Origin: Nocardia sp.
GTDB lineage: Bacteria > Actinomycetota > Actinomycetes > Mycobacteriales > Mycobacteriaceae
Length of the DNA: 6,475 nt
Direction: 5' to 3'
Assembly (NCBI GenBank): GCA_013361595.1
Contig: JABFXT010000524.1
Span: 1-6,475, forward strand
Shown: piece by piece, positions 1 to 4,639 of the stretch
Layout of the letters: each line of letters starts with the position of its first letter
Numbering within the stretch: the first letter of the stretch is position 1
Notes under the pieces: generated by a model
What the model was told of the DNA's origin: nothing
The model's input: only the letters and a program-made list of their open reading frames with translations
The model's database searches: none
Program-made: the position numbers and the translations under genes

Positions 1-185
1 GACCAGAAGTTTCGGACGCCCCTCAGGCCGCAACGGCGCGGCCCCGTTCGGCCGAGCAGGCCCGGGATCTGATGGCGGCGATCGAGATCGGCACCCGGCA
101 GGGCCGTAAGCCGATGCCCGCCGCGGAATCCGGCGCCGGTAGCACGGCGGCGGATGGCGCATCCCCGGATGAACAGGAAGGCTAA
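1..185 (+). CDS. C-terminal tail of a conservon sensor histidine kinase (CvnA-like), partial
   Basis: The reading frame enters at base 3 and ends at a TAA (183-185), giving about 60 residues. The tail is Ala/Pro/Gly-rich and low in complexity. It contains the stretch ARDLMAAIEIGTRQGR, which resembles the disordered C-terminus of the large nitrate/sulfonate-sensing-type kinases that open actinobacterial conservons. No catalytic motif (H, N or G box) lies inside the window, so the identity rests on this tail and on position: it sits directly before roadblock, DUF742 and GTPase genes, where a kinase is always expected. By family knowledge such kinases are membrane proteins whose kinase domain is held near the roadblock and GTPase partners. 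The stop abuts the next start without a spacer, suggesting translational coupling. Another product is possible but unlikely. Confidence 0.65.
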   Translation, partial: PEVSDAPQAATARPRSAEQARDLMAAIEIGTRQGRKPMPAAESGAGSTAADGASPDEQEG

Positions 186-599
186 GTGTCCACTTCCACA
201 CAAGGTGACCTGAACTGGCTGCTCGACGATCTCGTCGAGCGACTCGCGGGGGTCCGCCTCGCGGTCGTACTGTCCACCGACGGAATGCTGCTGGGCCACT
301 CCTCGAAAATGGATCGCACCGAGGCGGAGCATTTCGCCGCGATGTCCTCCACCCTGCACGGGCTGGCGCGCAGCGCCGGCGCGCGCTTCGAGGGTGGCGC
401 GGTACGGCAGGCCGTGATCGAACTCGATCGCGCCGTCCTGTTCGTCACCTCGGCCGGTGACAACGCCTGCATCGCCGTACAGGCCGCCGCAGACGCCAAT
501 CTCGGCATGGTGGCCTATGAGATGAACCTCACCGTTCAGCGGGTCGGCAGCCATCTGTCGACCGGCTCCCGCGGTGGGGCCGGGGCCGAACCCCAGTAA
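186..599 (+). CDS. Roadblock/LC7 domain protein of a conservon (CvnB-like)
   Basis: A 137-residue protein, nearly all one Roadblock/LC7 domain (about residues 7-125), the fold shared with MglB and dynein light chains. The opening pattern of LNWLLDDLVERLAGVRLAVV followed by STDGMLLG is typical of the actinobacterial CvnB group. The last 15 residues are a Gly/Ala-rich tail. There is no signal peptide or membrane segment, so it is cytoplasmic. By analogy with MglB it probably binds the Ras-like GTPase encoded two genes downstream and modulates its nucleotide cycle; that is inference from the family. The GTG start at 186 touches the TAA of the preceding kinase, and AGGAAGG at 175-181 serves as ribosome binding site with a 4-nt spacer. 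In M. tuberculosis the counterpart is, from memory, Rv3364c. Confidence 0.93.
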   Translation: MSTSTQGDLNWLLDDLVERLAGVRLAVVLSTDGMLLGHSSKMDRTEAEHFAAMSSTLHGLARSAGARFEGGAVRQAVIELDRAVLFVTSAGDNACIAVQAAADANLGMVAYEMNLTVQRVGSHLSTGSRGGAGAEPQ

Positions 600-638
600 C
601 CGCGGAAACAACACAGACGCGATGACGGGTATACAGGC

Positions 639-1013
639 ATGACCGGGCAGCGGGAACCCTGGTTCGACGACGACGCCGGACCTCTGGTGCGGCCGTACGC
701 CATCACCAAGGGTCGTACTGTGGGCGCGGGACACGACCTGGATATGCTCACTGTCGTGGTCAAAGCTCGTGGTGCGCCGTCGTTGCGCCGGACCGAACCC
801 GAGTACACCGATATCGTGCACCTGTGCACGGAAGCACAAACCGTGGCGGAGGTGGCAGCCGCCTTGAAACTGCCGCTGGCGGTGACCAAGATTCTCGTCG
901 GAGATCTGATCGGTGACGGCCATCTGATCTTCCGGGCTCCCGTGCAGATGGAGTCCGGTCCCGGCGACTTCAACATATTGCGAGCGGTACTGGATGGAAT
1001 CCGAAAAATTTGA
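639..1013 (+). CDS. DUF742 family protein of a conservon (CvnC-like)
   Basis: A 124-residue cytoplasmic protein spanning the whole DUF742 family. The diagnostic GPLVRPYAITKGRT stretch lies at about residues 14-27, and the C-terminus (ILRAVLDGIRKI) is the usual family ending. The middle (about 55-95) reads as a winged-helix-like fold, so DNA or protein binding has been suggested for the family, but no function is firmly known. The ATG at 639 is the only reasonable start: the preceding roadblock stop (597-599) is in the same frame and no ATG, GTG or TTG occurs between them. No clear Shine-Dalgarno precedes it. The 3' end overlaps the GTPase start by 20 nt, pointing to coupled translation. The M. 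tuberculosis counterpart is Rv3363c, from memory. Confidence 0.92.
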   Translation: MTGQREPWFDDDAGPLVRPYAITKGRTVGAGHDLDMLTVVVKARGAPSLRRTEPEYTDIVHLCTEAQTVAEVAAALKLPLAVTKILVGDLIGDGHLIFRAPVQMESGPGDFNILRAVLDGIRKI

Positions 1014-1611
1014 CCCTGCCCGGATGGACCCCGGGGCGCCGGCACTTGCTGCGTCGGTGAAGGTCCTCATCGCCGGTGGTTTCGGCGTCGGCAAGACCAC
1101 CATGGTGGCCTCGATCAGCGAGATCCCGCCGCTGCGTACCGAGGAGATGATCACCGAGCTCAGCACCGGGATCGATGATCTGTCCGGTGTCGAGTCCAAG
1201 ACCACCACCACGGTGGCGCTGGACTTCGGCCGGATCACCATCGACAAGGATCTGGTGCTCTACCTGTTCGGTACTCCCGGACAGGATCGCTTCTGGTTCC
1301 TGTGGGACGAACTGGCCCGGGGTGCGCTGGGCGCGGTGGTACTGGCCGATACCCGGCGGCTGGGTAATTCCTTCGCCGCCATCGACTATTTCGAGCGGCG
1401 CGGCCTGCCCTTCCTGATCGCGGTGAACTGTTTCGACGGCGCGCCGCGGTACACGATCGACGAGGTCCGCGACGCGCTCGATCTCGATCCGTCCATCCCG
1501 GTGATGCTGTGCGATGCACGCGACCGGGTCTCGGCGAAGAATGTGCTGCTCAGCCTGATCGAGCATCTCATCGAGCGGGCCACCCGCCCGAAGAACCTCA
1601 CGACCAAGTAG
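994..1611 (+). CDS. Ras-like small GTPase/ATP-binding protein of a conservon (CvnD-like)
   Basis: A 205-residue P-loop protein, the last gene of the conservon. The Walker A/G1 loop GGFGVGKTT is at residues 28-36 with Lys34. A switch I-like stretch with KTTTT is at 69-73. The G3 region reads FGTPGQ (92-97), so the usual Asp of DxxGQ is replaced by Gly, normal for this family. The G4 position is N145-C-F-D148 in place of NKxD. The LADTRRL strand (117-123) is also typical. It is soluble and probably switches between nucleotide states, with the roadblock protein as regulator and the membrane kinase as input; that is inferred from MglA/MglB-type systems. The ATG at 994 overlaps DUF742 by 20 nt; an in-frame ATG at 1024 (residue 11) is a possible alternative because homology becomes strong only after residue 20. 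The counterpart in M. tuberculosis is Rv3362c, from memory. Confidence 0.93.
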   Translation: MESEKFDPARMDPGAPALAASVKVLIAGGFGVGKTTMVASISEIPPLRTEEMITELSTGIDDLSGVESKTTTTVALDFGRITIDKDLVLYLFGTPGQDRFWFLWDELARGALGAVVLADTRRLGNSFAAIDYFERRGLPFLIAVNCFDGAPRYTIDEVRDALDLDPSIPVMLCDARDRVSAKNVLLSLIEHLIERATRPKNLTTK

Positions 1612-1636
1612 GCCGGTACGGCGGAGCCGTACCGGC
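1612..1636. terminator. Hairpin between convergent genes, probable bidirectional terminator
   Basis: A perfect inverted repeat begins one base after the GTPase stop codon: GCCGGTACGGC (1612-1622), loop GGA, GCCGTACCGGC (1626-1636). An alternative stem GGAGCC/GGCTCC (1623-1628 with 1634-1639) overlaps it. It fills most of the 40-nt gap between the convergent GTPase and NUDIX genes, the expected place for a shared terminator. No T-tract follows on either strand, as is common for hairpin terminators in high-GC actinobacteria, so termination itself is inferred. Confidence 0.65.
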
Positions 1637-1651
1637 TCCGCCCGCCGGGGG

Positions 1652-2059
1652 TCAGCGGGCGAGGTGCCCGGCCGCGTGGAGTTCGTCGAACAGCAGCTGG
1701 TCCACCGGCGGCACCCGGGGCCGGTCACCGTACCCGAACCAGTCGAGCTCGGCTATCTCGCTGCTGGCGGCCAGCGTTCCGCGATAGGCCGCGCGATAGC
1801 AGCTCATCCGGACCCGCACCGCGCCGTCCTCCGCCTCGTACACACCGACCGGCGCCACCGTCTCCGGGACCAGGGCGACGGTCAGCTCCTCGGTGATCTC
1901 GCGCAGCAAGGTCTGCTCATCGGATTCGCCGGCTTCGCGTTTCCCGCCCGGAATGTAGAACACGTCTTTGCCGCGCGGGCGCGCGCACAGGATCCGCCCG
2001 TTCTCCACGAGGACCCAGGCGACCGTATCGATGAGTTCTCCGACCAGTTCGTCCGTCAC
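1652..2059 (-). CDS. NUDIX hydrolase
   Basis: A 135-residue, single-domain NUDIX protein on the - strand. The Nudix box (GX5EX7REUXEEXGU) is at residues 39-61: Gly39, Glu45, Arg53-Glu54 and Glu57-Glu58 are all present, so the metal-binding catalytic helix is intact; only the late Gly is Thr60. The stretch FYIPGGK (34-40) leads into it. The enzyme should hydrolyse a nucleoside diphosphate linked to another group, but the substrate cannot be read from the sequence; MutT-like 8-oxo-dGTP cleaning is only one option. It is a separate transcription unit, convergent with the conservon and divergent from the receiver gene. The start is a GTG at 2059-2057 with no Shine-Dalgarno but a well-placed -10 hexamer, so a leaderless mRNA is likely. 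An N-terminal extension would enter the promoter region. Confidence 0.9.
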   Translation of the reverse strand: MTDELVGELIDTVAWVLVENGRILCARPRGKDVFYIPGGKREAGESDEQTLLREITEELTVALVPETVAPVGVYEAEDGAVRVRMSCYRAAYRGTLAASSEIAELDWFGYGDRPRVPPVDQLLFDELHAAGHLAR

Positions 2060-2065
2060 GCGGCC

Positions 2066-2071
2066 AGCTTA
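2066..2071 (-). promoter_or_regulatory. Candidate -10 element (TAAGCT) of a leaderless NUDIX transcript
   Basis: On the - strand, TAAGCT fits the actinobacterial -10 pattern TANNNT and is followed by exactly 6 nt (GGCCGC) before the GTG start at 2059. Transcription would then begin at or next to the first base of the start codon. No Shine-Dalgarno lies before the GTG, which agrees with leaderless translation. No convincing -35 is seen. Confidence 0.5.
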
Positions 2072-2119
2072 GGCACGCCACGGCCGGCGACCCGATCCGC
2101 ACCGGCGTCCATCCCGCCT

Positions 2120-2158
2120 GTGTCCACCGGGACACGTCCCGTATCCACACGTGGCCAC
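2120..2158. repeat. Overlapping inverted repeats in the divergent promoter region (candidate operators)
   Basis: Several short palindromes interlock here. GTGTCC (2120-2125) pairs with GGACAC (2130-2135) across 4 nt. GGGAC (2129-2133) pairs with GTCCC (2136-2140) across 2 nt. CCAC (2145-2148) pairs with GTGG (2151-2154) across 2 nt, and GTGGCCAC (2151-2158) is a perfect palindrome. The second and third share an ACACGT core, 15 bp apart. They lie 61-99 bp before the predicted NUDIX start and 65-103 bp before the receiver start, suitable for one regulator acting on both. I do not recognise the motif as belonging to a particular regulator family. Confidence 0.4.
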
Positions 2159-2210
2159 CGCTCGCGGGCCGATCTCGGCCAAGCTGCCACGGATCGTGTG
2201 GTCGTGGACG

Positions 2211-2216
2211 TACCAT
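2211..2216 (+). promoter_or_regulatory. Candidate -10 element (TACCAT) of a leaderless receiver-gene transcript
   Basis: TACCAT fits TANNNT (4 of 6 bases match TATAAT) and is followed by exactly 6 nt (GCGGAC) before the GTG chosen as start at 2223. This places the transcription start on the start codon, and no Shine-Dalgarno is visible. The position also supports choosing the GTG at 2223 over the GTG at 2151, which lies upstream of this hexamer. No clear -35 is present. Confidence 0.5.
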
Positions 2217-2222
2217 GCGGAC

Positions 2223-2633
2223 GTGGCCGATGCGAATCCTCCCGCCGCGCTGCGGGTCCTGGTCTACAGCAACGACGCCGACACCCGGAGCCAGGTGATG
2301 CTCGCTCTCGGGCGCCGCCCGCATCCGGACCTACCGCCGCTCGAGTACCTCGAGGTGGCCACGGCGCCGATGGTATTGGAACGGATGGACGCCGGCGCCG
2401 CCGAGCTGGCCGTGCTGGACGGCGAATCCGCCCCGGTGGGCGGAATGGGTCTGGCCAAACAGCTCAAGGACGAGATCCGTGACTGCCCTCCGCTGATCGT
2501 GCTCACCGGGCGGGCCGACGATGCCTGGCTGGCGAACTGGTCCCGGGCCGAGGCGGTGGCGGCGCATCCGATCGACCCGCTGCGACTCACCGAGATCGTC
2601 GTCGATCTGCTGCGCCGGCGCCCGGCGGCCTGA
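2223..2633 (+). CDS. Stand-alone, atypical response-regulator receiver protein upstream of nuo (Rv3143-like)
   Basis: A 136-residue protein consisting of one CheY-like receiver domain (about residues 9-132) with no DNA-binding or enzymatic output domain. Visible landmarks are strand 1 LRVLVYSNDAD with Asp18 (one of the usual acidic pair is Asn17), the likely phospho-acceptor Asp66 in LAVLDGE, and Thr95 in IVLTG. The usual Lys before Pro at the end of strand 5 is missing: the position reads H115-P116. Phosphorylation may therefore be absent or atypical. From memory it matches M. tuberculosis Rv3143 (about 133 residues), which also lies shortly upstream of nuoA, so a role tied to complex I is plausible but unproven. 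GTG 2223 was chosen for length, homology and the -10 element; GTG 2151 would add 24 residues lacking receiver character. A partner kinase gene is not visible here. Confidence 0.88.
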   Translation: MADANPPAALRVLVYSNDADTRSQVMLALGRRPHPDLPPLEYLEVATAPMVLERMDAGAAELAVLDGESAPVGGMGLAKQLKDEIRDCPPLIVLTGRADDAWLANWSRAEAVAAHPIDPLRLTEIVVDLLRRRPAA

Positions 2634-2729
2634 CCCCGTGATTGCGTTCTTTTTCTCATAAATCTCAGTCGCGAATTCGATCAAAGCGCTCGACGAATCC
2701 GCGTTCGTACTGCCGCGACAGTTGTAGGC

Positions 2730-2745
2730 TGTGCTGTAGCTCACA
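2730..2745. promoter_or_regulatory. CRP/GlxR-family operator-like palindrome upstream of nuoA
   Basis: The 16-mer TGTGCTGTAGCTCACA matches the CRP-family consensus TGTGA-N6-TCACA at 9 of the 10 defined bases; only the fifth base is C instead of A. In actinobacteria, cAMP-sensing CRP/GlxR proteins use this consensus and control respiratory genes among others. The site overlaps the last base of the TAGGCT hexamer, which would fit repression of that promoter. Alternatively its centre lies near -38 relative to a start at about 2776 from TATGAC, close to the class II activator position. Which reading is right cannot be decided from sequence. Confidence 0.6.
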
Positions 2746-2861
2746 TGAGCGCGGGAGATGACATATGACCCGCGTCGACTGATTCTTCCCCCAGCCCAGT
2801 CACGAATCCGGGGACGATCCGGCGGCGCGGGCCGGCCCATCGACCGCCCGACCCCGTTCGC

Positions 2862-2890
2862 GGAACCCGGTGGCACCACCACGGGGTTCC
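2862..2890 (+). repeat. Strong stem-loop in the nuoA leader
   Basis: GGAACCC (2862-2868) pairs with GGGTTCC (2884-2890). After a G-G mismatch, GTGG (2870-2873) pairs with CCAC (2879-2882) around a 5-nt loop (2874-2878). The 11 paired bases end 7 nt before the nuoA ribosome binding site. No T-tract follows, so it is more likely a leader structure affecting translation, stability or processing than a terminator. It does not sequester the Shine-Dalgarno itself. Confidence 0.55.
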
Positions 2891-2897
2891 AGTTCGC

Positions 2898-2906
2898 AAG
2901 GAGGGG
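2898..2906 (+). promoter_or_regulatory. Ribosome binding site of nuoA
   Basis: AAGGAGGGG lies 10 nt before the GTG at 2917. It is the strongest Shine-Dalgarno upstream of nuoA and decides that start over the in-frame ATG at 2758. The resulting protein (126 residues) has normal family length. Confidence 0.8.
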
Positions 2907-2916
2907 AAGCGCAGTC

Positions 2917-3297
2917 GTGAACACCGAACTGCCGATACTGGTCCTCGGCGCGGTCGCCGCCGCGTTCGCGGTGATCTCGATCCTGATCGCCGGGCTGATC
3001 GGCCCCAAACGCTACAACCGAGCCAAATTACAGGCCTACGAATGCGGTATCGAACCGACACCGCACGCGACCGCCGGAGGCACGGGAAGTATTACCGGAC
3101 AGCGGTTTCCGGTGAAGTACTACCTGACCGCGATGCTGTTCATCATCTTCGATATCGAGATCGTGTTCCTCTACCCGTGGGCGGTCCATATCGATGCGCT
3201 CGGGGTGTTCGGCCTGGCCGCGATGGCTCTGTTCATCGTCAATGTCTCGGTCGCCTACGCCTACGAATGGCGGCGTGGCGGCCTCAGCTGGGACTGA
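2917..3297 (+). CDS. nuoA: NADH-quinone oxidoreductase subunit A
   Basis: A 126-residue membrane subunit of respiratory complex I (NDH-1). It helps join the membrane arm to the peripheral arm near the quinone site. Three membrane helices are visible at about residues 5-28, 70-90 and 95-116. The loop after helix 1 carries the conserved YECG (41-44), and RFPVKYYL (63-70) leads into helix 2, which holds the conserved acidic pair Asp79 and Glu81 in [13 protein letters not shown]. Length agrees with the family (about 120-130). Translation starts at a GTG behind a strong ribosome binding site. It is the first gene of the nuo operon; nuoB follows after 65 nt. Assignment is secure from motifs and gene order. 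Confidence 0.96.
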   Translation: MNTELPILVLGAVAAAFAVISILIAGLIGPKRYNRAKLQAYECGIEPTPHATAGGTGSITGQRFPVKYYLTAMLFIIFDIEIVFLYPWAVHIDALGVFGLAAMALFIVNVSVAYAYEWRRGGLSWD

Positions 3298-3321
3298 GCC
3301 GCGAACCTCCGATCAGCCGCA

Positions 3322-3337
3322 CCGCGCCCCGGCGCGG
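3322..3337 (+). repeat. Short GC hairpin between nuoA and nuoB
   Basis: CCGCGC (3322-3327) pairs with GCGCGG (3332-3337) around a 4-nt loop CCCG. It ends 10 nt before the nuoB Shine-Dalgarno. It may influence differential expression or mRNA cleavage within the operon, but a 6-bp stem of this base composition can also arise by chance. Confidence 0.3.
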
Positions 3338-3362
3338 GCAGATACCCAGGGAGTAGTCGGAC

Positions 3363-3917
3363 ATGGGTTTGGAAGAGAAACTGCCCAGTGGTTTCGTGCT
3401 CAGCACGGTCGAAGCCATGGCGGGATATATGCGCAAGGGGTCGGTCTGGCCGGCCACCTTCGGCCTGGCCTGCTGCGCGATCGAGATGATGGCCACCGGC
3501 GGTGGCAGATTCGATTCGGCACGTTTCGGGATGGAAGTCTTCCGCGCCTCCCCGCGGCAGGCCGATCTGATGATCGTCGCCGGCCGGGTGAGCCAGAAGA
3601 TGGCACCGGTGCTGCGTCAGGTCTACGACCAGATGACCGAGCCGAAATGGGTACTGGCGATGGGGGTGTGCGCGTCCTCCGGCGGAATGTTCAACAACTA
3701 CGCCATCGTCCAGGGCGTCGATCACGTGGTGCCCGTCGACATCTACCTACCGGGATGCCCGCCGCGCCCGGAGATGCTGCTCAACGCCATCCTCGCGCTA
3801 CACGAGAAGATCCAGGCGACCCCGATGGGCGTGAACCGGACCGAGGCGATCCGGGCCGCCGAACAGGCGGCGCTGGCGGCCACGCCGACCATCCGGATGG
3901 AAGGCCTGCTGCGATGA
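3363..3917 (+). CDS. nuoB: NADH-quinone oxidoreductase subunit B (cluster N2 subunit)
   Basis: A 184-residue soluble subunit of the complex I peripheral arm. It binds the terminal [4Fe-4S] cluster N2, which passes electrons to quinone. All four ligands are present: the tandem Cys37-Cys38 in [11 protein letters not shown], Cys103 in [10 protein letters not shown] and Cys132 in [10 protein letters not shown], with the spacing expected for the family (65 and 29). Residues 140-184 form the usual actinobacterial C-terminal helix and tail. AGGGAG (3348-3353) lies 9 nt before the ATG. The TGA overlaps the nuoC start by 4 nt (ATGA), so nuoC translation is probably coupled. Confidence 0.97.
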   Translation: MGLEEKLPSGFVLSTVEAMAGYMRKGSVWPATFGLACCAIEMMATGGGRFDSARFGMEVFRASPRQADLMIVAGRVSQKMAPVLRQVYDQMTEPKWVLAMGVCASSGGMFNNYAIVQGVDHVVPVDIYLPGCPPRPEMLLNAILALHEKIQATPMGVNRTEAIRAAEQAALAATPTIRMEGLLR

Positions 3918-4639
3918 GCGCCGACCGTCCCGAATCCACCGACAGCCGCGCCGTGGAACCCGAACAGCCGATCGGTCCCACCGACGAGGTCATCGGAGAG
4001 CGCCGGGGTATGTTCGGCATCTCCGGCAGCGGCGACACCTCCGGCTCCGGCCGCCTGGTGCACAAGGTCGCGCTACCGGGCGGTAGCGCCCCGCCCTACG
4101 GCGGCTACTTCGACACCGTGGTCGATCTGCTGCACGCGGCTCTCGCCGCCGGCGCCGGATTCGATACGGCCGTCGAGCGGGTCGTGGTGGATCGCGACGA
4201 ACTCACCCTCCACATCGATCGCGACCATCTGGTGGAGGTGGCGCGGATACTGCGCGACGATCCGGCGCTGCGCTTCGAACTCTGCCTCGGTGTCAGCGGG
4301 GTGCACTACCCCGACGAATCCGGTCGCGAACTGCGGGCGGTGTACCACCTGAACTCGATCACGCACGGCCGCCGCCTCCGCCTCGAGGTCTCCGCCCCGG
4401 ACACCGATCCGCATATTCCGTCGCTGTACCGCGTGTACCCCACCTGCGACTGGCACGAACGGGAAACCTACGACTTCTTCGGTATCCGATTCGACGGGCA
4501 TCCGTCACTGACCCGTATCACCATGCCCGACGACTGGCGCGGCCATCCGCAGCGCAAGGACTACCCGCTCGGCGGGATACCGGTCGAGTACAAGGGCGCG
4601 CGGATACCGCCGCCCGATGAGCGGAGGGCGTACAGCTGA
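3914..4639 (+). CDS. nuoC: NADH-quinone oxidoreductase subunit C (30 kDa subunit)
   Basis: A 241-residue peripheral-arm subunit of complex I, which packs against NuoD and NuoB; it carries no cofactor. The 30-kDa family signature [10 protein letters not shown] is at 182-191, continuing to HPQRKDYPL (211-219). Residues 1-65 form a hydrophilic, acidic, Gly/Ser-rich extension typical of mycobacterial-type NuoC, including ERRGMFG at 29-35. NuoC and NuoD are separate proteins here, not fused as in E. coli. The ATG overlaps the nuoB stop by 4 nt and the TGA overlaps the nuoD ATG by 1 nt. The open frame extends far upstream through nuoB, but that part is an out-of-frame shadow. Confidence 0.96.
   Translation: MSADRPESTDSRAVEPEQPIGPTDEVIGERRGMFGISGSGDTSGSGRLVHKVALPGGSAPPYGGYFDTVVDLLHAALAAGAGFDTAVERVVVDRDELTLHIDRDHLVEVARILRDDPALRFELCLGVSGVHYPDESGRELRAVYHLNSITHGRRLRLEVSAPDTDPHIPSLYRVYPTCDWHERETYDFFGIRFDGHPSLTRITMPDDWRGHPQRKDYPLGGIPVEYKGARIPPPDERRAYS
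4070..4089 (+). repeat. Inverted repeat inside nuoC
   Basis: GCGCTACC (4070-4077) and GGTAGCGC (4082-4089) form a perfect 8-bp stem with a 4-nt loop GGGC, within codons 53-59 of nuoC, in the poorly conserved N-terminal extension. It could be an mRNA structure or a chance palindrome in GC-rich coding DNA. Confidence 0.3.

Larger units (their letters stand above)
2634..2916 (+). promoter_or_regulatory. Non-coding upstream and leader region of the nuo operon
   Basis: These 283 bases hold no convincing gene. The part at 2641-2690 is AT-richer than the rest and includes a T5 run (2650-2654). The single TANNNT hexamer on the + strand is TAGGCT (2725-2730), predicting a start near 2737 and a leader of about 180 nt; its -35 region is poor. 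A second, weaker candidate is TATGAC (2764-2769). A CRP-like site (2730-2745) and a leader hairpin (2862-2890) lie within and are listed separately. An ATG at 2758 is in frame with nuoA, but the extension (53 residues) is rich in Arg, Pro and Gly and unlike NuoA. Confidence 0.6.

Noticed and set aside
622..642. Six-codon frame overlapping the DUF742 start by ATGA
   Set aside because: It has no properly spaced Shine-Dalgarno, is very short, and such an overlap is easily produced by chance; no conservation can be judged here.
970..1728. A 252-codon open frame on the - strand opposite the conservon GTPase
   Set aside because: It lies antisense to a clear P-loop GTPase, runs across the terminator hairpin and into the 3' end of the NUDIX gene, and has no family resemblance.
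2151..2222. Longer start of the receiver gene at GTG 2151
   Set aside because: The 24 extra residues contain no receiver elements, span the palindromes and the TACCAT hexamer, and exceed the length of the related Rv3143 protein as I recall it.
2614..2654. GCCGG/CCGGC hairpin plus T5 run as an intrinsic terminator of the receiver gene
   Set aside because: The hairpin lies within the last codons, has only a 5-bp stem, and the T-run is 24 nt away, so the two cannot act as one terminator.
2758..2916. Longer nuoA start at ATG 2758
   Set aside because: It would add 53 Arg/Pro/Gly-rich residues before the first membrane helix, unlike any NuoA, and has no spaced ribosome binding site; GTG 2917 has AAGGAGGGG and gives the family length.
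3194..3913. Upstream extension of the nuoC reading frame through nuoA and nuoB
   Set aside because: The frame is open by chance. The translation before 3914 has no NuoC character, overlaps nuoB fully, and the ATGA junction at 3914 marks the normal start.
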